A stretch of 5,739 nt of DNA, taken from contig WRDJ01000059.1 in the NCBI GenBank assembly GCA_009783495.1, positions 1 through 5,739 on the forward strand, given 5' to 3'. The translations under genes and the position numbers were made by a program. Source of the stretch: Clostridiales bacterium (lineage in GTDB: Bacteria; Bacillota; Dehalobacteriia; UBA4068). Shown here piece after piece: positions 1 through 5,078 of the stretch (positions within the stretch are counted from its first letter, which is position 1; the number at the start of each line of letters is the position of its first letter). The notes beneath the pieces are model-generated. The model was not told the DNA's origin and ran no database searches. It saw nothing but the letters and a program-made list of their open reading frames with translations.

Positions 1-787
1 CGCGCAGGTCGGCCCCGTTTTCCAAGAGGTGCGTGGCCACGGAATGGCGCATGGTGTGCGGGGTGATCTCCAGCCCCATCCCCTTGCCATAAGCGCGGAT
101 GAACTTCCAGCAGCCCTGGCGGGTCATTTTTCCGCTCTTGCGGCCGTTCAGAAAGATGAAATTGCTGCTTTTCCCTTTCAAAAGCGCGGGGCGGCCATAA
201 CGTAGATAATCCTCCGCGGCCTCTATGGCGGCCCTGCCGAGAGGCGTGACGCGCTCCTTGCCGCCCTTGCCGATGCAGCTGAGATAGCCCAGCTCCAGGT
301 TGACGTCCGTGAAGGCGAGGCCCAGAAGTTCGCTCACCCGCAAGCCGCTGGCATATAAAACCTCCAGCATGGCGCGGTCTCGCTTGCCGATGGGCGTGGA
401 TAAGTCCGGCTGCTGCAAAAGCCGTTCCATTTGCTCCTGCGTCAGCACATGGGGATAGTATTGCGCCAGCTTAGGGCTATCCAGGTTGAGCGCCGGGTCT
501 TTATCCAGCAGTTTTTCCGCGGCCAGATAGGCACAGAAGGATTTCAGCGCCACGATGGCCCTGGCCATGGTGGCGGGGCTTTTTTTGCCCTCTTTCATAC
601 GCAGCAGGTGTTCGAGCAGGCTTTCCCTGGTGAGACCCTGCAAACCGCGCGAGCCGCTTTCCTTGAGAAAAACGGCATAGGAAAGCAAGTCGAAACGATA
701 GCTGACGACGGTGTTGGCCGCCAGCCCTTTTTCAACCTGCAGGTAATAGATGAAGTCATCTATATATTCTCTTAATAGCCTGTCCAC
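1..787 (-). CDS. xerD: Tyrosine recombinase XerD (C-terminus outside the window)
   Basis: Site-specific recombinase that, with XerC, resolves chromosome dimers at dif under FtsK control. The minus frame is open from 787 to the left edge (262 codons, no frameshift). Residues 1-105 form the SAM-like core-binding domain, with VEKGLAANT near 18-26 and SYRFDLL near 29-35. The catalytic domain follows: Arg150 in ASGLRVSELL, Lys174 in GKGGKERV, and His244/Arg247 in TPHTMRHSVATHLLENG. As I recall the E. coli XerD numbering (R148, K172, H244, R247), these match almost exactly. The last catalytic His and the Tyr nucleophile lie beyond the edge, about 35 residues away for a usual length near 298. The GTG at 787 was chosen because it gives the family N-terminus; its ribosome binding site is weak. 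An in-frame GTG at 820, preceded by GGAAAAGGG, is the alternative and would add 11 residues. Proximity to spoIIM is typical of Bacillota and favours XerD over XerC. Confidence 0.93.
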   Translation of the reverse strand, partial: MDRLLREYIDDFIYYLQVEKGLAANTVVSYRFDLLSYAVFLKESGSRGLQGLTRESLLEHLLRMKEGKKSPATMARAIVALKSFCAYLAAEKLLDKDPALNLDSPKLAQYYPHVLTQEQMERLLQQPDLSTPIGKRDRAMLEVLYASGLRVSELLGLAFTDVNLELGYLSCIGKGGKERVTPLGRAAIEAAEDYLRYGRPALLKGKSSNFIFLNGRKSGKMTRQGCWKFIRAYGKGMGLEITPHTMRHSVATHLLENGADLR

Positions 788-840
788 AGCTTCCGCGCCG
801 GTGACGCCGATATGAGCCACCCCTTTTCCGATGATTTTTT

Positions 841-861
841 GGGGCGCACAATGCACGCCCC
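841..861. repeat. Short GC-rich palindrome next to a T6 run
   Basis: GGGGCG (841-846) pairs with CGCCCC (856-861) around a 9-nt centre. A T run (835-840) lies immediately to its left on the plus strand. For the minus-strand genes this order (hairpin, then A-run) is wrong for an intrinsic terminator. From general experience it resembles the GGGGCGCAC..TGCGCCCC intergenic repeats scattered in many bacterial genomes. Membership in such a family is inference from one copy. Confidence 0.4.
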
Positions 862-882
862 TGCGAATAACCTTCCGCGGCT

Positions 883-992
883 TGTCATTCAGGCGCATTC
901 GCTTCGCTCAGCGTAAACTCCGCGAAGAATCTTTGGCGTTAATAGGCGGGCTTTTTTAGATTATTCGGCAGCTTCGCACCCTCAGAATGACA
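883..992. repeat. Degenerate interspersed-repeat or MITE-like palindromic element
   Basis: The ends are a perfect 8-bp inverted repeat, TGTCATTC (883-890) and GAATGACA (985-992). Read inward from the right end the sequence is TGTCATTCTGAGGGTGCGAAG, close to the widespread TGTCATTCTGAGCGGAGCGAAGAATCT intergenic repeat. GCGAAGAATCT itself occurs at 922-932, and a diverged copy lies in inverted orientation near 958-968. The element is about 110 bp, has no ORF, and is best read as one or two decayed, inverted copies of such a repeat. It lies upstream of xerD in the same operon-like run. Confidence 0.5.
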
Positions 993-1137
993 GCATCTGC
1001 AACGCTGAATGAGGCATAACCAGGCAAAAACGAGGAGGCAAAAGAAGCGCAATACAAGGAATGCGCGAGCCGTGAGCGCAGGCGTAGCGTGTAGTGTGCC
1101 TAAGGGAATTTCTACGCGGGAGGCGGCTTTTCCTGCG

Positions 1138-1389
1138 CTACCTTATCTGATAGACCGTTTTTAATTCCTGCCAGACGGCCATTTCCTCGAGGTCGAACGC
1201 TTCGCCCTCCACGCGCCGGGAAGCGCCGGGGGGTTCGTCTTCCTTGGCGGCGAAACGCTCAAGAGAGTTGGCCTCCAGCATCAGGTTATAGAACGAGGGC
1301 ACCAACACCCCCAGCAGCAATAAAACCAAAAGCACCTTGAACAGGGTGTCGGCTTTTTTCTTGGGTTTGGTCACGGCTAAAAAGATCAT
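1138..1389 (-). CDS. Small single-pass membrane protein in the yqzK (DUF4227) position
   Basis: 83 codons starting at an ATG with a strong ribosome binding site (GAGGGGGAG, 1395-1403) five bases upstream. The N-terminus is basic (KPKKK at 8-12), followed by one hydrophobic helix at about 17-34, so a cytoplasmic N-terminus and an external C-terminus are predicted. The tail is acidic and ends near QELKTVYQIR. It sits 75 bp after spoIIM and before xerD, the place where B. subtilis carries yqzK (DUF4227). After its helix, ERFAAKEDEPPGASRRV faintly resembles the RY.EP.G.AV.V pattern I recall for that family. I treat this as a possible distant relative, not an identification. Function is unknown. 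It may be co-transcribed with spoIIM; no terminator separates them. Confidence 0.7.
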   Translation of the reverse strand: MIFLAVTKPKKKADTLFKVLLVLLLLGVLVPSFYNLMLEANSLERFAAKEDEPPGASRRVEGEAFDLEEMAVWQELKTVYQIR

Positions 1390-1464
1390 TTTTTCTCCCC
1401 CTCGCGGGTTGCTTTAGAAGTCTAATATAATAATAGTTGGCAACGGCGCTTTTATGCGTATTAT

Positions 1465-2085
1465 TTATAATATCTTAAAGAAGCTCTTTAGCAGCCAGGG
1501 AACGGTGTAGCCCTGAACGCAGGAGCTCAGGCCCGCGCCGAGCAGCAGGACGAGGAAAAATAGGCTGTAGCGCAGAAATTGCCGTCCGAAAACGCCGCTA
1601 TATTCCTTGCGCAACAGCTTTAAGGAAAAGACCGCGGCCAGCATGGAGGCCGCGATGAAAAGCGGGACTAAAAGAAAGTTCTGCGGCAAAACAGCCAGCA
1701 GCACCATCACCAGCCCCTGCGGATTATCCAGGCGCAGCAAAAACCCGATGGCGAGGCCCAAAGCCATCCCCTTATAAAAAAGGGCCGCCAAAACCAAGGG
1801 GGAACCGATGACCGTGAGGCCCAAAAACCAGATAAGCAGCAATAATGCTCCGTTGGACAGGAAGGCGTTTTTCATTTCCAGCCGGTTATCTATCTCGGCG
1901 CGCGGCAGCTCCTGCAAAAGGCCGGAGAGATATTGCGTCATTTCACTTTGATCTTCCGCGCTGATTTTGGAGGGCATGATCCAGCCGGAGATCACCCCGG
2001 AAGCGAAAACCGCCAGCAAAATGAGATAACCCATACCGTTGCTTTTGACGTGCCCGAGCAGATTTTTCAAAAATTCCTGCGGCAA
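1465..2085 (-). CDS. spoIIM: Stage II sporulation protein M (SpoIIM)
   Basis: Integral membrane protein of the mother cell. In B. subtilis it anchors the SpoIID-SpoIIP peptidoglycan-remodelling machine that drives engulfment of the forespore. The 206 residues match the family length (about 200-215). A short cytoplasmic N-terminus (FLKNLLGHVKSN) is followed by helices at about 18-37, 79-100, 103-118, 125-155 and 172-192. A polar loop at 40-75 follows the first helix, and the GHVKSNGMGYLILLAVFASGV-type start and the LLAVLPQNFLLVPLF segment are typical. The start is TTG at 2085, fixed by GGGAGGGG at 2093-2100 seven bases upstream. A sigma-E-like promoter lies just upstream (2119-2146), agreeing with the known sigma-E control of spoIIM. 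The MciZ-like gene is transcribed divergently. The protein marks the organism as, or descended from, a spore former. Confidence 0.93.
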   Translation of the reverse strand: MPQEFLKNLLGHVKSNGMGYLILLAVFASGVISGWIMPSKISAEDQSEMTQYLSGLLQELPRAEIDNRLEMKNAFLSNGALLLLIWFLGLTVIGSPLVLAALFYKGMALGLAIGFLLRLDNPQGLVMVLLAVLPQNFLLVPLFIAASMLAAVFSLKLLRKEYSGVFGRQFLRYSLFFLVLLLGAGLSSCVQGYTVPWLLKSFFKIL

Positions 2086-2118
2086 TCGCTTTCCCCTCCC
2101 CTCAAGCCCGTCTGCTAA

Positions 2119-2146
2119 ATTTTATGCGTAAGAAGCGGCAATATGA
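2119..2146 (-). promoter_or_regulatory. Candidate sigma-E promoter of spoIIM
   Basis: Read on the minus strand, TCATATT (2140-2146) matches the sigma-E -35 consensus KMATATT fully. After a 13-nt spacer, CATAAAAT (2119-2126) matches the -10 consensus CATACAHT at 7 of 8 positions. Transcription would begin near 2112, giving a leader of about 25 nt that includes the spoIIM ribosome binding site. The placement fits the known mother-cell expression of spoIIM. The spacer is at the short end of the usual range. Confidence 0.65.
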
Positions 2147-2159
2147 CAAGCCGAAAGGG

Positions 2160-2188
2160 GGATAGCCTCCTGCCTTTCTTCATATACT
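2160..2188 (+). promoter_or_regulatory. Candidate sporulation promoter of the MciZ-like gene
   Basis: CATATACT (2181-2188) matches the sigma-E -10 consensus CATACAHT at 7 of 8 positions. A poor -35 (GGATAGC, 2160-2166) lies 14 nt upstream. The same bases contain TATACT, a fair sigma-A -10, but no TTGACA-like box is at the right distance. The start would be very close to the ribosome binding site (2197-2204), giving a short leader. Sigma-E is preferred because B. subtilis mciZ is sigma-E dependent and spoIIM diverges from the same region. Confidence 0.4.
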
Positions 2189-2210
2189 ATTGCCATAGGA
2201 GGGGAAGCGC

Positions 2211-2339
2211 ATGGAAATGATTTTCACCCGGCGGCAGTTTTTGTTCAAAGGAAAGGTGCGCGAGCTGGCGGCATTTTTACAGGAAAATGCCGGGCGTTAC
2301 CGCACCCTGCAGGAATTTTTGGCCGCCAACTTAAATTAG
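2211..2339 (+). CDS. mciZ: MciZ-like small FtsZ inhibitor, 42 residues
   Basis: A short gene with ATG at 2211, TAG at 2337-2339 and a near-perfect ribosome binding site (AGGAGGGG, 2197-2204) six bases upstream. Start MEMIFTRRQFLFKGKVREL, end LQEFLAANLN. As I recall B. subtilis MciZ (40 residues), the two align without gaps from the central Gly-Lys. GKAWEIRAKLKEY pairs with GKVRELAAFLQEN, and the tail FQYVKDWI pairs with YRTLQEFL by conservative changes. MciZ is made in the mother cell under sigma-E; it binds the C-terminal face of FtsZ, caps filaments and stops a new Z-ring during sporulation. The gene diverges from spoIIM and ends in a strong terminator, so it stands alone. Identity is modest and the protein tiny, so homology is probable rather than proven; that the gene is real is more certain than its name. 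Confidence 0.66.
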   Translation: MEMIFTRRQFLFKGKVRELAAFLQENAGRYRTLQEFLAANLN

Positions 2340-2357
2340 GCATATCCGCCCGGGATA

Positions 2358-2388
2358 AAAAGAAACACGGCTGCGCCGTGTTTCTTTT
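2358..2388. terminator. Strong bidirectional intrinsic terminator
   Basis: A perfect 14-bp stem (2358-2371 with 2375-2388) closes a 3-nt TGC loop; the core is ACACGGC/GCCGTGT. On the plus strand it is followed by GTTTTAG after a TTTCTTTT arm, ending the MciZ-like gene 18 bp upstream. On the minus strand the arm TTTCTTTTTAT ends transcripts from the HTH genes. It lies between convergent genes and serves both. Confidence 0.93.
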
Positions 2389-2442
2389 GTTTTAGAACCC
2401 ATCCTCTCAAAGCCATTCTATTATATGGCTGTTTACCGGTAT

Positions 2443-2673
2443 TTAGCGCATCTCAAACAATTCGCTGGCGCTCACGCCCAGCGCATCGGAGATTCTAAAC
2501 AGCACATCCAGCGACAATGATTTATCTACTTTCTTAGCTTCAATATTACTAAGATGCGTGCGGCTAATCCCGGCCAATTCAGCTAAGACTTCTTGCGTCA
2601 AGCCGTTCCTTTTGCGATAAAACGCGATATTGAGGCCCAAAACCAGATATTTTTCAGCATGGCGTTCTTCCAT
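2443..2673 (-). CDS. XRE-family HTH regulator, second gene of the pair
   Basis: A 76-residue protein that is almost only a helix-turn-helix domain of the Cro/CI (HTH_3) type. The fold runs from LGLNIAFYRKRNGLTQ (12-27) through the recognition region LAELAGISRTHLSNIE (30-45) to LDVLFRISDALGVSASELF (55-73). It has no dimerisation, protease or ligand domain, so it probably acts as a small repressor or a partner of its neighbour. The ATG at 2673 lies only a few bases after the stop of the upstream HTH gene. Its ribosome binding site (AAAGGTGA) overlaps that stop, which implies translational coupling. Downstream is the bidirectional terminator. The exact DNA target is unknown; the two operators upstream of its partner are the obvious candidates. 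Such tandem HTH genes are common in prophages and conjugative elements, but no other mobile gene is present here. Confidence 0.88.
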   Translation of the reverse strand: MEERHAEKYLVLGLNIAFYRKRNGLTQEVLAELAGISRTHLSNIEAKKVDKSLSLDVLFRISDALGVSASELFEMR

Positions 2674-2677
2674 TTCA

Positions 2678-2902
2678 TCACCTTTTCGTTTTGGGCAAGG
2701 GTTCGCTTACATCCGTTCTCCCCAAAAGATAATCTGTTGTGGTGTTATGGAAATCGGCAAGTTTAATCAAAATCTCCGTCGGAATGTCAAGCGCCCCGCG
2801 CTCATAATCGCTGTAAACGCGCTGGCTGCAATTCAGCGCTTTTGCCATATCCGTCTGAACCAAATCCTTGTCTTCCCTCAAATCACGGATTCTTCTATAC
2901 AT
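2678..2902 (-). CDS. XRE-family HTH repressor, first gene of the pair
   Basis: A 74-residue Cro/CI-type helix-turn-helix protein. The start is MYRRIRDLREDKDL, the HTH core is QTDMAKALNCSQRVYSDYERG (16-36), and the scaffold is IPTEILIKLADFHNTTTDYLLGRTD (40-64), a very common Bacillota XRE pattern. The tail EPLPKTKR is short and basic, with no sensor domain. The ATG at 2902 follows GAGGTGAT, a site mirrored in front of the divergent gene. It is first in a two-gene operon with the coupled HTH gene. It is the likely binder of the operators at 2931-2949 and 2956-2974, where it could repress itself and the divergent 49-codon gene, as CI/Cro-like regulators do. That role is inference from position. 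No inducing signal can be read from the sequence. Confidence 0.9.
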   Translation of the reverse strand: MYRRIRDLREDKDLVQTDMAKALNCSQRVYSDYERGALDIPTEILIKLADFHNTTTDYLLGRTDVSEPLPKTKR

Positions 2903-2927
2903 GGATTCATCACCTCAAAAGAAGCAT

Positions 2928-2956
2928 ATCTTAGCGGAATATCCACCGTTGACATT
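2928..2956 (-). promoter_or_regulatory. Candidate promoter of the HTH operon
   Basis: On the minus strand TAAGAT (2928-2933) is the mirror copy of the -10 box used by the divergent gene and lies in the same position relative to operator 1. The corresponding -35 (AATGTC, 2951-2956) is poor. It would therefore be a weak promoter or need activation, possibly by the HTH proteins themselves. Assigned mainly from symmetry. Confidence 0.4.
2931..2949. promoter_or_regulatory. Operator 1 of the HTH switch
   Basis: TTAGCGGAATATCCACCGT holds the dyad GNGGA-NNN-TCCNC (2934-2946, centre 2940). Only the left outer arm (TTAG) is conserved; the right outer arm is CCGT instead of CTAA. It overlaps the mirror -10 box of the HTH operon and ends at the TTGACA box. 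Its centre is 25 bp from that of operator 2. Confidence 0.68.
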
Positions 2957-2977
2957 TAGCGGAAAATCCACTAAGAT
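2949..2977 (+). promoter_or_regulatory. Sigma-A promoter of the 49-codon gene
   Basis: A perfect -35 TTGACA (2949-2954), a 17-nt spacer and a -10 TAAGAT (2972-2977) face right. The start point would be near 2984, just ahead of the GAGGTGAT ribosome binding site. Operator 2 covers the spacer and the first three bases of the -10, so a bound repressor would block polymerase. Confidence 0.75.
2956..2974. promoter_or_regulatory. Operator 2 of the HTH switch, near-perfect dyad
   Basis: TTAGCGGAAAATCCACTAA is a 19-bp dyad with arms TTAG-N-GGA and TCC-N-CTAA around AAA (centre 2965). It departs from symmetry only at one position per arm plus the centre. It is the better of two copies and overlaps the plus-strand promoter, as expected for the target of the adjacent XRE protein. 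Confidence 0.72.
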
Positions 2978-2995
2978 ATGTTGAGAGGTGATAAA

Positions 2996-3145
2996 ATGAC
3001 AGATTATAAAGCGATGTATTTCAAATTGTTCAACAGGATTGCTGCCGCCATTGAGCTCCTGCAAAAAGCGCAACAGGAGGTTGAAGAGGATTATATCGAA
3101 AGTGAAGAAGCTTCAGCTAATGAGCGGCAGAACGGCGATGAATAA
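2996..3145 (+). CDS. Small acidic helical protein divergent from the HTH repressor
   Basis: A 49-codon gene with ATG at 2996, TAA at 3143-3145 and ribosome binding site GAGGTGAT (2985-2992). It begins MTDYKAMYFKLFNRIAAAIE, continues LLQKAQQEVEEDYIESEE and ends ANERQNGDE. The first 36 residues should form an amphipathic helix or coiled coil; the last 15 are acidic, polar and probably disordered. Similar short DYK-MY-KLFN proteins with QQE-EE-Y motifs occur, as I recall, beside XRE regulators in Bacillota prophages and mobile elements; they have no assigned function. It is driven by the strongest promoter in the cassette and placed under operator 2, so it is the likely regulated output or an antirepressor-like partner. 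It is too long to be a leader peptide and no toxin-like membrane helix is present. Confidence 0.78.
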   Translation: MTDYKAMYFKLFNRIAAAIELLQKAQQEVEEDYIESEEASANERQNGDE

Positions 3146-3178
3146 TGCGGCACAACGCTAAGGCGGCAAAAGAAGCGT

Positions 3179-4861
3179 TTAGCCGAGAAGAACCGCTTTG
3201 GCATAGGTGCGGAAAACCTGCTCTATCTCTGCTTCCACCTCTTGGCCCGCTTTCTTCGCCGCTTGCGCAACGTCAATGATGAAGCCTTCTATGCGGGCTA
3301 TGCCGTCCTCCGGGCGTTCGCCGTGCGGCTCTAAAATTTTCAGGTGCAGCCGCTGCCCCGGCTGCACGGGCGCCGCGGCCTGCTGCAAATCCTCATCCCA
3401 GGAGGGGCGCGCCACACTTTCTTCCATGCGCATGGCGCCGTTGCCGCGCACAACGAACTTCTTGCCCGTCTGACGCTCCAGAAGGGCCAGGTTCTGCCCG
3501 GCCCGGCCGATCAGGCAGGCGGCCGTCAGGGGATGCGCTTCCGCCAAAATGACCGGGGCTTCGCTCTCCGCGGCCAGCCTTTGCAACTCTTTTTTCAGGT
3601 TGGTGGCCGCGCTTTCTTCCGTCAGCACCCTGCCCTTGCCCCGGCAGAAGGGACACTCTTTTTCCATGACGCCGGTCATTTCCTGGCCGATTTTCTTTCG
3701 CGTCATCTCCACCAGGCCGAGCTGGGTCATGCCCAAAACCGTGACCTTAACGCGATCTTTCTTCATCTCCGCTTCCAGGGCAGACAAAACGAGGGCTTTG
3801 TGCTGCGCAAGCTCCATGTCTATAAAATCCACGACGATTATGCCGCCAATATTGCGCAGGCGCAGCTGGCGGCCGATCTCCGTCACGGCCTCCAGGTTGA
3901 TGTGCAGCACCGTCTCTTCCAGGTCGGCCTCGCCCACATATTTGCCGGTATTGACGTCAATGGCGGTGAGCGCCTCCGTGTGGTCAATGACGAGATAGCC
4001 GCCGCTTTTCATCCACACCTTGCGGTTCATGGCGCGGGCTATCTGTTTATCCACATCATAAAGGGCGAAAAGATCCGGCACGGCGGAAACGAAAACCTTG
4101 CTTTTCAGCGCGGAGGAGGTCAGCTCCATGACCTCCGTCACCTTGTCCAGGCTTTCCGCAGATTCGAGCAGGATCTGGTCTATATCTTCGCTCACAGTAT
4201 CGCGCAGCACGCGCTGCAATAAGTCCAGGTCACGGTGGATGAGCGCCGGGGCCTTCGCTTTGGCCCCTTTGCCGAGAACGCGCTTCCACAGCTTGACCAG
4301 ATATTTGAGTTCGGCGGCCAGCACCTCTTTTTCCGCCCCGTTGGCCTCGGTGCGGATGATCGCGCCCATGCCCGGCGGAAGGGAGGCCGCCGCCAGGGCC
4401 TTGAGACGTTGCCTTTCCCGCTCGTCCCCGATGCGGCGGGAAACGGCCACATGCCGCGCTGTGGGCATGAGAACGGCCAGGCGGCCCGGCAAGGTGGGAT
4501 GCGTGGTCACTCTGGCCCCTTTGCCGCCCACCGGCTCCTTAAAAACCTGAACCAGCACCTCCTGCCCCTTTTTCAGCACGTCCCGGATGGATTGTTTGCG
4601 AGGGGGCGGGCTTTCCCCTTCCTCGGCGGAAACCTTGGGCAGGGCGTCGTCAATATAGAGGAAGCTGTTTTTTTCCAGGCCGATGTCCACAAAGGCGGCC
4701 TGCATTCCGGGAAGCACGTTTTCCACGCGGCCTTTATAGATATTGCCCATCAGGCTTTCTCCGGCGCTATGCTCGAAATTTATATTGACAAGACGGCGGT
4801 CTTCCAGCAAGGCCGCCGTGGTGATTCCTGATTCGATGCGGATAAGCAGTTCACGGTACAT
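3179..4861 (-). CDS. rng: Ribonuclease E/G family endoribonuclease
   Basis: Single-strand-specific, Mg-dependent endoribonuclease for rRNA 5' maturation and mRNA decay. The 560 residues suit the Bacillota type without the long RNase E scaffold. An N-terminal RNase H-like part is followed by an S1 domain at about 38-125 (GNIYKGRVENVLPGMQAAFVDIG, split here for reading near residue 52). Catalytic Asp302 lies in TAIDVNTG and Asp345 in IIVVDFIDM, with the spacing I recall for D303 and D346 of E. coli RNase E. The Zn-link cysteines are 403 and 406 (CPFC). After 500 a TRAM-like beta domain (DGIARIEGFIIDV and FRTYAKA) is typical of Gram-positive members. The ATG at 4861 follows GAGGGGAGGAG (4866-4876). 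Upstream is the usual TIGR03936 neighbour; downstream is the HTH cassette instead of the common rplU. No clear terminator follows, so read-through toward the HTH genes is possible. Confidence 0.95.
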   Translation of the reverse strand: MYRELLIRIESGITTAALLEDRRLVNINFEHSAGESLMGNIYKGRVENVLPGMQAAFVDIGLEKNSFLYIDDALPKVSAEEGESPPPRKQSIRDVLKKGQEVLVQVFKEPVGGKGARVTTHPTLPGRLAVLMPTARHVAVSRRIGDERERQRLKALAAASLPPGMGAIIRTEANGAEKEVLAAELKYLVKLWKRVLGKGAKAKAPALIHRDLDLLQRVLRDTVSEDIDQILLESAESLDKVTEVMELTSSALKSKVFVSAVPDLFALYDVDKQIARAMNRKVWMKSGGYLVIDHTEALTAIDVNTGKYVGEADLEETVLHINLEAVTEIGRQLRLRNIGGIIVVDFIDMELAQHKALVLSALEAEMKKDRVKVTVLGMTQLGLVEMTRKKIGQEMTGVMEKECPFCRGKGRVLTEESAATNLKKELQRLAAESEAPVILAEAHPLTAACLIGRAGQNLALLERQTGKKFVVRGNGAMRMEESVARPSWDEDLQQAAAPVQPGQRLHLKILEPHGERPEDGIARIEGFIIDVAQAAKKAGQEVEAEIEQVFRTYAKAVLLG

Positions 4862-5050
4862 AAATCTCCTCCCCTCGTTGCAGCCGACTTCGCATTACGG
4901 CGCCAGCCGCATTGCCGCTCCCTCCGATATGCAAGCACGCCCGCAGCCGCGATGCGCGGCTTTCTTGTGCCGCTCGTCGCTTTTGGCTCCTCGCTGGCGC
5001 TATTGTTGTCGTCGTCGCGCACTCATCGCTCACGCATTATTTATGTCCAT

Positions 5051-5073
5051 GCAAACGGCAATTCGCCGTTTGC
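5051..5073. repeat. Perfect 9-bp palindrome in the rng leader
   Basis: GCAAACGGC (5051-5059) and GCCGTTTGC (5065-5073) flank a 5-nt centre. Neither strand has a following T-run, so it is not an ordinary intrinsic terminator. It could be a transcript-processing hairpin, a protein site or part of an interspersed repeat; the sequence does not decide. Confidence 0.6.
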
Positions 5074-5078
5074 GACAC

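Larger units (their letters stand above)
788..1137. other. Gene-free interval between xerD and the small membrane protein gene
   Basis: I see no credible coding frame in this 350-base stretch on either strand: no start with a good ribosome binding site followed by a protein-like composition. Its left half holds two palindromic repeat-like elements (841-861 and 883-992), described separately. The right half (about 1020-1130) is rich in GCGAG/GAGCG-type words and shows no clear promoter or terminator. If spoIIM, the small membrane protein gene and xerD share a transcript, this is a long spacer inside it; otherwise xerD has a promoter here that I cannot identify. Confidence 0.6.

Noticed and set aside
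431..775. Plus-strand 114-codon frame
   Set aside because: It lies opposite the conserved catalytic and core-binding regions of xerD; its composition is that of a shadow frame.
1..787. The tyrosine recombinase as the integrase of a mobile island that includes the HTH genes
   Set aside because: Its motifs and its position beside spoIIM fit housekeeping XerD, and two conserved genes separate it from the HTH cassette.
1034..1050. GGCAAAAGAAGCG shared between about 1038-1050 and 3164-3176 as a possible repeat or att pair
   Set aside because: A single shared 13-mer is expected by chance in a window this size, and the flanks do not match.
2411..2430. AGCCAT/ATGGCT hairpin after the second HTH gene
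   Set aside because: Only 6 bp with an 8-nt loop and three T residues; the 14-bp terminator just downstream is the convincing one.
2630..2959. Plus-strand 109-codon frame across the HTH genes
   Set aside because: It runs antisense to two clear HTH genes and through both operators, so it cannot be a separate gene on this evidence.
3148..3185. Hairpin at the end of rng as an intrinsic terminator
   Set aside because: The stem is interrupted, the loop is 14 nt and no T-run follows on either strand.
3344..4222. Long plus-strand frame (292 codons) and other plus frames between 3207 and 4831
   Set aside because: They lie antisense to rng, whose motifs are intact and whose codon pattern explains them. 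Their products have Gln/His/Arg-heavy shadow composition and no proper ribosome binding sites.
4945..4961. AGCCGCG-ATG-CGCGGCT hairpin followed by TTCTT as a terminator
   Set aside because: The T-rich side faces the plus strand, where no gene ends; the stem is short.
4780..5033. Two minus-strand frames of 80 and 60 codons, and plus frames 4912-5208 and 4952-5281
   Set aside because: They overlap the ends of rng or the TIGR03936 gene, lack good ribosome binding sites, and arise from stop-poor GC-rich sequence.
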